Positions 35,497 through 43,435 of a stretch of 64,000 nt of DNA are shown here, piece after piece. Numbering within the stretch: the first letter of the stretch is position 1; every line of letters begins with the position of its first letter. The DNA is from Acerihabitans sp015654925 (GTDB taxonomy: Bacteria; Pseudomonadota; Gammaproteobacteria; Enterobacterales; Enterobacteriaceae), in the NCBI RefSeq assembly GCF_047324175.1, contig NZ_CP178732.1, positions 1,984,001 to 2,048,000 of the forward strand. Direction: 5' to 3'. The notes under the pieces are model-generated. The model searched no databases. It was not told the origin of the DNA and was given only the letters and a program-made list of their open reading frames with translations. A program made the translations under genes and the position numbers.

Positions 35497-36897
35497 TTAG
35501 CGACGCGAAGTCGCGTTGATATGATGGGCAGTTTGAGGCTGCACACCGCTTTGTTCGGGTATCGTGTCGATTTTTTTCGGATTAGCCAGACGGGCCGGCA
35601 GGGTAAGGATCAGCGGGGCGCAAAGCAGCAGGAAACCCGCCAGAATGTATAAACCCGCGTCGGTACGTCCAGTGGTGTCTTTTAGCCAGCCCAGGACGGT
35701 GGGGCCGAAAAAACCGGCGAGGTTTCCCACGGAGTTGACCAGTGCGATGCCTGCCGCCGCCGCTGTGCCGGACAACAACGAGCCGGGCAGACTGATGTAA
35801 GTCGGAATGAGCGCCAAGGTGCCGGACATCGCCACGCAAATCCATAGCATCATCCAGAAAGTCGAGCCGCTGCAATAGGCGCTGAGTACCAGGCCAACGC
35901 AGCCGATCATCGCCGGTACAGCGATATGCCAGCGGCGCTCCCGTTTCAGGTCGGAGTGACGGCTGTTCCACACCATAAACACCGCGCCAAAGACATAGGG
36001 CAACGCAGCCAGTAGGCCGATGTAGACATCATCATTTACACCAGAGGTTTTGATAATCGACGGTAGCCAGAAGTTGATGCCGTAGTAACCGATATTAAAA
36101 CTGAAGAACACCAGTGCCAGCAGCCAGACATAGCCATTGGAAAACATACCCTTGAGACTACTGTCCACTCTACCGCTGTTTGCCCGCTGGCGGTTGGCGG
36201 CGTCTCTCGCCAGATCATCCATGACCAGTTGCTTCTCGGCGCCGCTCAGCCATTTTGCGGACTTCACATCGTTATCGAGGTAGCGAAGCACCACGAAAGC
36301 CAACAGGAAACATGGGACGGCCTCGACCAGAAACAGCCACTGCCAATTGTGCAAACCTCCTACGCCGTCAAACAGTTTGAGGATCAGACCTGATAAGGGG
36401 CTACCGATAATGGTCGAAAGCGGCGTCACGAGAATAAACAGCCCCAGCGTGCGAGCAGAGCGCCAGGACGGAAACCATAAGGTAAGGTAGAAAACGATCC
36501 CTGGAAAGAACCCCGCTTCGGCGACGCCGAGTAAAAAGCGCACTACATAAAACTGGGTGGGCGTGGTGACAAACATCATCCCTGCCGAAAGCACCGCCCA
36601 GGTTACCATGATACGGGCGATCCATAAGCGCGGTCCAAATCGTTGCATCATCAGATTGCTGGGTAACTCAAACAAAAAGTAACCGATAAAAAAAATCCCG
36701 GCTCCCAGTCCGTATACCGTATCGCTAAAGTTAAGCGCATCCTGCATATGCAGTTTGGCGAACCCCACATTCACACGGTCCAGGTAGGCGAAGAAATAAC
36801 ACAGGATCAGAAAGGGGATCAGGCGTCGCGTGATTTTTACGTATACCCTGGATTCAACTGCTTGCGCAGCAGGCGTGTAGTCTAGAGTCTCATTCAT
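35497..36897 (-). CDS. ACS-family MFS transporter of the dgo-like operon
   Basis: A 466-residue MFS protein of the ACS family, nearer the phthalate/tartrate/4-hydroxyphenylacetate porter branch than GudP: 'LIPFLILCYFFAYLDRVNVG' at helix 1, 'GAGIFFIGYFLFELPSNLMM' at helix 2 and 'LGVAEAGFFPGIVFYLTLWF'. GGAG nine bases upstream favours ATG 36897 over ATG 36906. It lies between dgoA and the dehydratase on one strand, so it is the operon's uptake system, analogous to DgoT in E. coli though of a different subgroup. Confidence 0.85.
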   Translation of the reverse strand: MNETLDYTPAAQAVESRVYVKITRRLIPFLILCYFFAYLDRVNVGFAKLHMQDALNFSDTVYGLGAGIFFIGYFLFELPSNLMMQRFGPRLWIARIMVTWAVLSAGMMFVTTPTQFYVVRFLLGVAEAGFFPGIVFYLTLWFPSWRSARTLGLFILVTPLSTIIGSPLSGLILKLFDGVGGLHNWQWLFLVEAVPCFLLAFVVLRYLDNDVKSAKWLSGAEKQLVMDDLARDAANRQRANSGRVDSSLKGMFSNGYVWLLALVFFSFNIGYYGINFWLPSIIKTSGVNDDVYIGLLAALPYVFGAVFMVWNSRHSDLKRERRWHIAVPAMIGCVGLVLSAYCSGSTFWMMLWICVAMSGTLALIPTYISLPGSLLSGTAAAAGIALVNSVGNLAGFFGPTVLGWLKDTTGRTDAGLYILAGFLLLCAPLILTLPARLANPKKIDTIPEQSGVQPQTAHHINATSRR

Positions 36898-37025
36898 TGT
36901 TGTCATCTCCAGAGAATCAAATTGAACTTGTTTCGCAATGATGGCGTCAGTGCGAATGTCGTTGTGGTTTCGCTATCCGATGGTTTTTCGCCTGCACGGC
37001 AGCGCTGTAAAAGCAGATCAGGTTG

Positions 37026-37673
37026 TCATTCCATGCTCTCGCGCCAGGCTTGCTGATAAGCGCACGCGCGTTCACGTAACGTCTCGTTGTCCATTCCCCC
37101 CTGATAAAGGCCGCCTCCGAGGCCAAAGCCGTTAGCTCCGGCCCGGATATAACCGCGCATTTGCGATGCGTCTGGCTCGATGCCCCCGACGGCAAGGCAG
37201 GCTACTTCAGGCGGTAGCACTGCGCGGAAAGCTTTGGTGATTGCCGGGGTAATCTGTTCAGCGGGAAATAGTTTCAGCGCGCTGGCGCCGGCATCGATTG
37301 CGCTAAATGCCTCGCTCGGGGTCATCACGCCGGGTATGCTTATCAGTCCGAGTTCGCAAGCGCGGCGAATGACTGCGGGATTACAGTTCGGGCTGATGAT
37401 TAATTGCCCGCCGTATTCGGCAACCTGTTCAACTTGCTGAGGTTTCAGAACCGTCCCGGCGCCAACGTAGCCACGATTTCCTACGACATCGCGCATCAGC
37501 CGTATAGACTCCAGCGGGGTCGGGCTATTAAGCGGTATTTCAAGATAACGGAAACCACATGCCAGTAGCGTTTGGGCGGCGGCTACCGCTTGGTCAGGCG
37601 TTATGCCACGCAAAATCGCGACAAGCGGTAAAGTTTCCTTTTGCCAGCGGATAAGAAATTGTTCCGGATTCAT
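37026..37673 (-). CDS. dgoA: 2-dehydro-3-deoxy-6-phosphogalactonate aldolase
   Basis: A 215-residue KDPG/KDPGal-type class I aldolase giving pyruvate and glyceraldehyde-3-phosphate. The catalytic Glu45 ('YLEIPLNSP') and Schiff-base Lys134 ('SALKLFPAE') are present, with 'GAGTVLKPQQV' and 'IISPNCNPAVI'. The 'EIPLNSP' pattern is that of DgoA rather than Eda. AAGGAA precedes ATG 37673, only 11 bases after dgoK. It provides the phosphorylated branch of the operon. Confidence 0.92.
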   Translation of the reverse strand: MNPEQFLIRWQKETLPLVAILRGITPDQAVAAAQTLLACGFRYLEIPLNSPTPLESIRLMRDVVGNRGYVGAGTVLKPQQVEQVAEYGGQLIISPNCNPAVIRRACELGLISIPGVMTPSEAFSAIDAGASALKLFPAEQITPAITKAFRAVLPPEVACLAVGGIEPDASQMRGYIRAGANGFGLGGGLYQGGMDNETLRERACAYQQAWRESME

Positions 37674-37684
37674 CGTTCGGTTCC

Positions 37685-38572
37685 TTAAAGCAGGGTAAAG
37701 ATAAGGTCGAGGCCACTGACAAAACAGTCGTCACCGTTAACAGCGAATAGATTGCGATTCATTTGGCCTGAGGCCAGTTGATAACGTTCGGTCAGAGAAG
37801 GCGAGCCGATAACCCACGACTGCTCCTGCTCCGGTAGCGACAGTAGTTCATAGCCGATTAATAAACCTGAGATATAGCTCCGGATGGCGGTCTCCGGAAT
37901 ATCACCAGTCAGGCGGAAGGTTCGCGCGGAAAAGATCTGGTGGGTAAAGGGCGCGCCGCATTGTGCCGTTGCAACGCCATGTACAAACGCATGTTTGCTT
38001 TCCCGCTGTTCCGGCAATGCTTTGCCGAGAATCGAATATTGACTCAGAAGCGAGAAAAGCTCGCCGGTCATAAAAGTGGAGGAGGCGGCGATCCTCTCGT
38101 TCACCATCAGTACATGTTTGCTGTGGGTGCCAGGTAATAGGACGGTATGCCCGCCGGCAGGGTGCAATGCGGCAAGCCCCAGCAGTTGGACTTCTTCACC
38201 GCGCATCACATCGGGCAGTCCATATGGGCTCATACCCCGGACGCCGGGCACGATCCACGCCGGACTGCCCCAGGGGGTGACGAACGCCAACGTCCGCGAG
38301 AGCAGTTCCCCTACACCGCAAGGCAGCGGGGTATAAGGCACATCATGCCAGCCTTGCTGTGACCCAACCATTCCGGCCATTACTATTGGCAGGGGACCAT
38401 AGCGCAAAAGCCATTGGCGCAGAAGATTTTGCAAGGTTGGGGCAAATTGTTGTTTTTCCACCGATAATAGCCCACAGGCTTGGTTGATGGACTCGATATG
38501 TTCCCCTTCCCGCAGCAGAAATGCCCGGAAGTTGGTGGTGCCCCAATCGATAGCGATCCAATTTTTCTTCAT
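37685..38572 (-). CDS. dgoK: 2-dehydro-3-deoxygalactonokinase
   Basis: A 295-residue DgoK that phosphorylates 2-keto-3-deoxygalactonate at C6. Family marks are 'WIAIDWGTTNFRAFLL' at the N-terminus, 'MAGMVGSQQGW', 'RGEEVQLLG' and 'LLPGTHSKHVLM'. I choose ATG 38572, which gives the canonical N-terminus; upstream in-frame ATGs at 38596 and 38635 give a hydrophobic, atypical extension, although the ribosome site before 38572 is weak. The start overlaps a DgoR-type operator pair (38576-38609), so dgoR product probably represses it from directly over the promoter or leader. Confidence 0.9.
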   Translation of the reverse strand: MKKNWIAIDWGTTNFRAFLLREGEHIESINQACGLLSVEKQQFAPTLQNLLRQWLLRYGPLPIVMAGMVGSQQGWHDVPYTPLPCGVGELLSRTLAFVTPWGSPAWIVPGVRGMSPYGLPDVMRGEEVQLLGLAALHPAGGHTVLLPGTHSKHVLMVNERIAASSTFMTGELFSLLSQYSILGKALPEQRESKHAFVHGVATAQCGAPFTHQIFSARTFRLTGDIPETAIRSYISGLLIGYELLSLPEQEQSWVIGSPSLTERYQLASGQMNRNLFAVNGDDCFVSGLDLIFTLL

Positions 38573-38575
38573 ATC

Positions 38576-38586
38576 AAGTAATACAA
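38576..38586. promoter_or_regulatory. DgoR-type operator, imperfect copy
   Basis: AAGTAATACAA is an imperfect version of the palindrome at 38597-38609. Their centres are 22 bases apart, two helical turns, placing two dimers on one face of the DNA. It lies directly upstream of the dgoK start. Confidence 0.55.
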
Positions 38587-38596
38587 CCGATGTCAT

Positions 38597-38609
38597 CTTG
38601 TAATACAAG
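38597..38609. promoter_or_regulatory. DgoR-type operator, perfect copy
   Basis: CTTGTAATACAAG is a perfect 13-bp palindrome. The core TTGTAATACAA agrees with the E. coli DgoR operator as I remember it, TTGTA(G/C)TACA(A/T). It lies between dgoR and dgoK, indicating that dgoK onward has its own regulated promoter. Confidence 0.75.
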
Positions 38610-38670
38610 AATGATAGAAAAAAAAATACCCACAATCTGTGAGTCAGATCGGAATTACGTCAATCGCGGA

Positions 38671-39402
38671 TCAAATAAAATGTTTTAACATCTCCGGGCG
38701 ATCCTGCCAGATACGCTTCCTTGCGGCGTTAAGCAGGATTACGCGCATTTGCTGGCGGGCGTTGTCCACCTGTTTAAGACGAATGGCCTCATATAATAGG
38801 AAATGTTCGTCAACGGCGGATTTGGTTTGGCGTACGTCTTTTTCAAGCGTCTGACGGAAGGAAAGCGCCATGGCGGCGGACAAGGCATTACCTAACGCCA
38901 GAAGGAAGGGATTATGAGTGGCGCGCAATAAAGCTTGGTGGAAAGCGAGGTCCCCTTCTTCAAACAGGGCACGTTCTGCCTGCTGCTGGCCATTATGCAT
39001 ACGCTTGAGGGCATCTTCCAGTGATGCCAGATCGTGGCCGTTGGCATTGAGGGCGGCAAGGGTTGCTACATTGGGCTCAAATATCAGACGGGTCACCATC
39101 AATTGTTCTACCAATTGTTGGTCCACTTCTCCCTCTGCAAGCCAGCCGAGCACATCAACATCCAGCAAACTCCACTGATCGCGATTATTGACGGTGCTGC
39201 GCTTTTTCGCCTGAATTGAAACTAACCCTTTGGCCGCCAGCACCTGTAGTGCATTGCGCACGGAGGTTCGCGATACTTTATACTCGCCGGCCAGTTCGTT
39301 TTCCCCGGGTAAAGAACGTCCCGGCGCGAGATCGCCGTCAATGATTCTGCGTGCGAGATGCTGCGTTACGGATTCAGAAAGGGTTGACTGAGGGAGTTTC
39401 AT
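38671..39402 (-). CDS. dgoR: GntR-family repressor, DgoR-like
   Basis: A 243-residue FadR-subfamily GntR protein with winged helix 'PGRSLPGENELAGEYKVSR' and 'TSVRNALQVLAAKGLVSI', followed by an FCD effector domain containing 'EEGDLAFHQALLRATHNPFL' (metal-ligand pattern Asp...His). I choose ATG 39402, because the upstream start at 39414 would be a TTG. It is slightly longer than E. coli DgoR at the N-terminus. It is transcribed in the same direction as the dgo genes and separated from dgoK by 98 bases holding two DgoR-type operators. Confidence 0.85.
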   Translation of the reverse strand: MKLPQSTLSESVTQHLARRIIDGDLAPGRSLPGENELAGEYKVSRTSVRNALQVLAAKGLVSIQAKKRSTVNNRDQWSLLDVDVLGWLAEGEVDQQLVEQLMVTRLIFEPNVATLAALNANGHDLASLEDALKRMHNGQQQAERALFEEGDLAFHQALLRATHNPFLLALGNALSAAMALSFRQTLEKDVRQTKSAVDEHFLLYEAIRLKQVDNARQQMRVILLNAARKRIWQDRPEMLKHFI

Positions 39403-39510
39403 TGCTGCTCTCAAACTGCGAAGACGTTATTGATGCACATAATAAGCTATGGCGATGCCATGTGGCTAATCTTCAGTGAAACATTCGCGATGCCAAAAAA
39501 ATGCCTTTAA

Positions 39511-39874
39511 TTACCTGTTCAGATTTTTTTCAGGCAACGTAATAAGCCGGTCATGGCCAATTACGTTAAGAAATTGGTCCGTTTCGCCGAAAAGCCGTTG
39601 AACCAGGACAATCTGAGGTATATCGGTGACTGCTGCTTCGAACGTTTCTACAGAGTGCCGGTCGCCTTCACGGAGGGTTACAAAGACGATTGCCCGGTAA
39701 TGAAAAACCGGGTTGCCGGGATCAAGGTTGGATGATAATGCCCGCCCCTTCCAACGCACGCACCCGCCGATGGCAAGGGGAAAGGCTTAGCCCCACCCGG
39801 TCGGCCAACTACGTTAATGAAAGGCGCCCATCAGATTGTAGTTCCGCAAGAATATTGCGATCTAGCTTATCCAT
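39511..39874 (-). pseudogene. Decayed Lrp/AsnC-family regulator gene
   Basis: The minus strand starts 'MDKLDRNILAELQSDGRLSL' at ATG 39874, a classic Lrp/AsnC N-terminus. It is broken by an in-frame TAG at 39809-39811 where a Glu codon is expected, then continues 'LADRVGLSLSPCHRRVRALE' and 'GAGII'. A frameshift near 39740 moves to another frame reading 'HYRAIVFVTLREGDRHSVET', 'FEAAV' and 'RLFGETDQFLNVIGHDRL', and the C-terminus is truncated. AGGGAG precedes the ATG. At least three lesions show that it is non-functional. It diverges from a broken LysE gene, the usual Lrp-exporter pairing. Confidence 0.7.
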
Positions 39875-39908
39875 TTAGAATAATCTCCCTTAAAGCGCAC
39901 TTCACTTA

Positions 39909-40289
39909 ATGATGTGGCTTGGCATTAATATGCTGGTTCATCCATCCATACCCAGCGTCGGGGACGGACATGAATCCGGCTCATGGGCGCGGTGGGCCGC
40001 GAAAGTGGCCTGCGCGAGCGGTTTTAACCCGAAGGTATTCCTGCTTTTCCCGGCCCTGTTGCCTCAGTTTATCAATCCAGCCGGTTCTTGGCCGATACCT
40101 GCCCAGATCGTCGCGCTGGGACTGGTTCATCTTGTGAGTTGTGGGGCGTCCCGCCGTCCCATCCGAGATTTTATACCGCGAAAAAATGCAGCTTTTGCTG
40201 CAAAGCTAATAGTGTGCCCTTCGCACATACAACAACCACGATGCGATAATTGGAGGGGCGATAGAATAAAGCGTTGGGATCATTTCTGA
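39909..40289 (+). pseudogene. Truncated LysE/RhtB-type exporter gene
   Basis: The frame reads 'WLGINMLVHPSI', then 'GFNPKVFLLFPALLPQFINP', then 'AQIVALGLVHLVSCG', which is the middle of a LysE-family amino-acid exporter ('SxxNPKxxLFFxAxLPQFV' pattern). The N-terminal third, including the 'PGPN' motif, is missing: the sequence begins only 35 bases from the neighbouring regulator start. Similarity ends near 40145, after which the frame is unrelated. With the broken lrp/asnC gene it marks a deleted exporter module. Confidence 0.65.
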
Positions 40290-40801
40290 ATGGACTTTGT
40301 AGCGGCGATAGGCGGCGAGGGATGCGAAATGATCCGCCTTAATCCATTTCTATCGATGGTGATCAATATCTCAATTTTAAAAATTTGTTATTTGACTTTT
40401 TGCTTGTCAACCTTATAGTCATCGTCAGTTCAGTTTTTTTATACTTTTTCTACTCAATGTGAAAATTATATTTCATGAATAAAATGTAACATCCAATGGC
40501 GGCAGCTGACGTTTTTTAGGGAATAACACAAAGCTGCGGATACTTTTGGCATACCAACCGGATTATATCATTTCATTAAAATTCAGTGTGTTACATTATG
40601 AAATGTTGTCTGGTCGCGAGAGGATGGGATGAAAAAAAATAGCATTCTTTCAATTTTTGTTAGCAGATGATTACTTTTTCGAATTCACCCGTACTAGTGG
40701 TGAAGCGTGGTCATATTTTTCACATAAAAATTAATGTCCAAAATTGGATAACAATCTACAATCTGCAATTTATTTTAATATATAAAATTTTTTTAGCGAA
40801 A

Positions 40802-40817
40802 ATGCACCCGGGTGCAT
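40802..40817. promoter_or_regulatory. LacI-type operator, copy 1
   Basis: ATGCACCCGGGTGCAT is a perfect 16-bp palindrome with the central CG typical of LacI-family operators. The 14-bp core recurs at 40920-40933, 117 bases away centre to centre. It lies about 205 bases upstream of the Gfo/Idh gene. Confidence 0.75.
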
Positions 40818-40919
40818 GGAGTTTTTTAACAAAAGACTCAGGCGCTGTGGATTGATAAATAACATGCTTTATCGATTCAATAAAAGAGCCACACTTTTTT
40901 GTTTTGTTGCGAATTAAAA

Positions 40920-40933
40920 TGCACCCGGGTGCA
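40920..40933. promoter_or_regulatory. LacI-type operator, copy 2
   Basis: TGCACCCGGGTGCA is identical to the core of the site at 40802-40817 and lies 88 bases before the start at 41022. The spacing would allow a DNA loop. The LacI protein at 45296 is the nearest candidate binder; no copy was seen in its own promoter. Confidence 0.75.
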
Positions 40934-41021
40934 ATATTTTGATTTTAATATAAAAAGGAAATCTATATGACGGAGTTTAAATATGGCGTTTTAAAAATGT
41001 TTCTCAAAAACAGGAGGGAAT

Positions 41022-42200
41022 ATGTTAATCGGTGAGAAGAAAATACCGCGTCCGCTGCGCTGGGCGATGATCGGTGGCGGACGGCTGAGCCAGGTTGGTT
41101 ATAAACACCGCAGCGGCGCGCTGCGCGATAATACGGCGTTCCAACTGGTGGCGAGCGCATTCGATATCGATGCCGAACGGGGACGTGATTTCGGCGTCAA
41201 TCTGGGATTGGACCCCAGCCGGTGCTATGACGACTACCAGCACTTGCTGGCGGCTGAAACCCAGCGCGATGATGGCGTGGAAGTGGTGACCGTGGCCACC
41301 CCCAATGGCACCCATTACGCCATCACCCGTGCCGCGCTGGAAGCAGGCCTGCATGTCATTTGTGAGAAACCGCTGTTTTTCACGACCAAGGAAGCGAAGG
41401 AAATCAAGGCGCTGGCGGAAGATAAAGGGCTTATCGTCGGCGTTACCTATGGTTTTTCCGGTCATCCGCTACTGATGCAGATGCGCGCCATGATTGCTCG
41501 GGGTGATATCGGTGACGTCAGAATGGTTGAACTGCAATATACGCATGGTTTTAGCGCTGATGCGGCGGCGGAGAAGAGCAGCGACGCAGCCAAATGGCGT
41601 GTCGACCCCAAGGTGTCCGGTCCCACCTTTGTCCTGGGCGACATTTCCACGCACACCTATTACATCTCGCAACTGGTAATGCCGGACTTGCATATCAAGG
41701 AACTGCTGTGCGACCGCCAGAGCTTCATTCCTTCGCGTGCGCCGCTGGAGGACAATGCCATGGTCCTCATGCACTATCACGGCGGGGCCGTGGGTAGAAT
41801 GTGGGCTTCCGCGGTTAATGCGGGCTCCATGGATAGCCAGAGCATCCGTGTGATTGGTTCCAAAGCCAGCCTGGAATGGGGGGACTATAACCCCGGGGAA
41901 CTCAAGTACCAGATACAGGGCCAGCCCTATCAGGTCCTGCACCATGGTATGCCCTACCTTGATGAAAGCGCCTTGGAATACGAGCGTCTGGGCGCGCTGC
42001 ATACCGAAGGTCTGGCCGAATCCTGGGCGAATATCTACCTGCAATGCGCCATCGCTATCGAGGCCAAACGGACGGGCGATACGGCCGCGCTGGAAAAATT
42101 AATCTATCCCGGTATCAATGCCGGCCTGGAAGGGGTGCGCTGGATTGAAAACTGCGTGCGTTCCGCCAACAGCGGCTCCGCCTGGGTGAATTTCGAATAA
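41022..42200 (+). CDS. Gfo/Idh/MocA-family oxidoreductase
   Basis: A 392-residue NAD(P)-dependent sugar or inositol dehydrogenase. Rossmann motif 'WAMIGGGRLSQVGYKH' is at the N-terminus; 'VATPNGTHYAI' and 'HVICEKPL' (catalytic lysine of the EKP motif) follow, and 'GGISTH'-type 'LGDISTHTYYI' marks the second domain. AGGAGG precedes ATG 41022. It opens an operon with a TIM-barrel isomerase and a sugar symporter, under two LacI-type operators. This longer Gfo/Idh subgroup often pairs with such isomerases and occurs near inositol genes, so a secondary inositol or rare sugar substrate is plausible. Confidence 0.85.
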   Translation: MLIGEKKIPRPLRWAMIGGGRLSQVGYKHRSGALRDNTAFQLVASAFDIDAERGRDFGVNLGLDPSRCYDDYQHLLAAETQRDDGVEVVTVATPNGTHYAITRAALEAGLHVICEKPLFFTTKEAKEIKALAEDKGLIVGVTYGFSGHPLLMQMRAMIARGDIGDVRMVELQYTHGFSADAAAEKSSDAAKWRVDPKVSGPTFVLGDISTHTYYISQLVMPDLHIKELLCDRQSFIPSRAPLEDNAMVLMHYHGGAVGRMWASAVNAGSMDSQSIRVIGSKASLEWGDYNPGELKYQIQGQPYQVLHHGMPYLDESALEYERLGALHTEGLAESWANIYLQCAIAIEAKRTGDTAALEKLIYPGINAGLEGVRWIENCVRSANSGSAWVNFE

Positions 42201-42351
42201 GCGCTGGCGAACACGTGCTTTTGGTACTGGCCGCCGCGGACACCCTTAATTGTGGCGGAAATGAAAGCATAACAACGTCTTGTTCATTGAGAAGCCTGGC
42301 AGACTGCGGCCTGCCAGACGTAAACATGAATCATCGTAGACAGGATTGATT

Positions 42352-43293
42352 ATGAAACTTGCACTGTGCACAGATGTTCTGGCGAATCTGTCCTTTACGG
42401 ACATGCTGGATCGGGTGAAAGGTTATGGCCTTGCCGGGGTTGAGATGACCGCCGGCGGCTGGGCATCATGCCCGCATGTCAAAACCAACGAATTGTTGGA
42501 ATCCCGGGACAAACTGGCGGCCTTCCGCAAGGAGCTGGATAAGCGGGACATGGAAATCGCCGCTCTGAACTGCTCCGGGAATCCGCTGGCGCCGGGCGAA
42601 CTGGGGGAAAAACACACCGCGAGCAGTTATAAGACGGTCGAGCTGGCCGGCAAGCTGGGGGTGAAAAAAATCGTCATGATGAGCGGTCTGCCCGCCGGCG
42701 GGCCGGACGACACCATTCCGAATTGGATCACCTCGACGGTGTCCTGGCCGGATTACATGCCGGGGGTGATCGACTATCAGTGGAATGAAGTGGCCATTCC
42801 CTGGTGGAAGGACTTTGCCGCGCATGCCAAAGCGCATGGCGTGGAGAACATCGCGCTGGAAGAGTTCCCCAGTCAGTTGGTGTACAACCCGTCGACCTTA
42901 TTACGGCTGCGCGAGGCGGTCGGCGACATTATCGGCATGAATCTGGATCCGTCACACCTCATCGCCATGGGGGCCGATCCTATCGCGGCGGCGCGCAAAC
43001 TGGAAGGCGCGATTTACCATGTGCACGGCAAAGACGCGCGTATCGAAAGAGGGCTGGCCGATATTGACGGTTTGCTGGAATACCAGCCGGTGACGGCATC
43101 AAAAAACCGGACCTGGAACTATGTCGCTGTCGGCTGCGGTAAGGATTTGCTGTGGTGGAAAGAGTTTTTCTCCGTATTGAGCATGACCGGATATAACGGC
43201 TGGGTATCGCTTGAGATGGAGGATCTGACCATGTCCGTTGAGGCCGGCATAGAGACCTCGATCCAGGCGCTGCAACAAACTATCAGTCGCTAA
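42352..43293 (+). CDS. Sugar phosphate isomerase/epimerase-family TIM-barrel protein
   Basis: A 313-residue AP-endonuclease-2/xylose-isomerase-like TIM barrel: 'MKLALCTDVLANLSFTDML' at the start, 'ALNCSGNPLAPGE', 'ALEEFPSQLVYN', 'GMNLDPSHLIAMG' and 'YHVHGKDARI' supply the Glu/Asp/His metal ligands. AGGA lies six bases before ATG 42352; the TTG at 42346 is unlikely. It follows the Gfo/Idh gene by about 150 bases and probably acts on that enzyme's keto product, as IolE/IolI-type proteins do on inososes. Confidence 0.85.
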   Translation: MKLALCTDVLANLSFTDMLDRVKGYGLAGVEMTAGGWASCPHVKTNELLESRDKLAAFRKELDKRDMEIAALNCSGNPLAPGELGEKHTASSYKTVELAGKLGVKKIVMMSGLPAGGPDDTIPNWITSTVSWPDYMPGVIDYQWNEVAIPWWKDFAAHAKAHGVENIALEEFPSQLVYNPSTLLRLREAVGDIIGMNLDPSHLIAMGADPIAAARKLEGAIYHVHGKDARIERGLADIDGLLEYQPVTASKNRTWNYVAVGCGKDLLWWKEFFSVLSMTGYNGWVSLEMEDLTMSVEAGIETSIQALQQTISR

Positions 43294-43435
43294 ATCCCAC
43301 CGTCCAACATGATTGCGGGTTACTCCGCAATCATGTATCGCGAGGGTGATGGCTGTATGAATTCCTCAACCATCACTATCACCCACTCGATGGCATTCCG
43401 CCGGGGGAGCGCCATTAATGTATGGAGTTTGCTTT

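Larger units (their letters stand above)
40290..41021. other. Long AT-rich intergenic region with two LacI-type operators
   Basis: About 730 bases upstream of the Gfo/Idh gene. It holds the paired palindromes at 40802 and 40920. The rest is AT-rich with short inverted repeats, for example TGAAA...TTTCA near 40459, that I could not tie to a regulator. No gene is supported. Confidence 0.5.

Noticed and set aside
41469..42044. 191-codon minus-strand frame opposite the Gfo/Idh gene
   Set aside because: It is antisense to a conserved oxidoreductase, His/Gly/Arg-rich and without homology.
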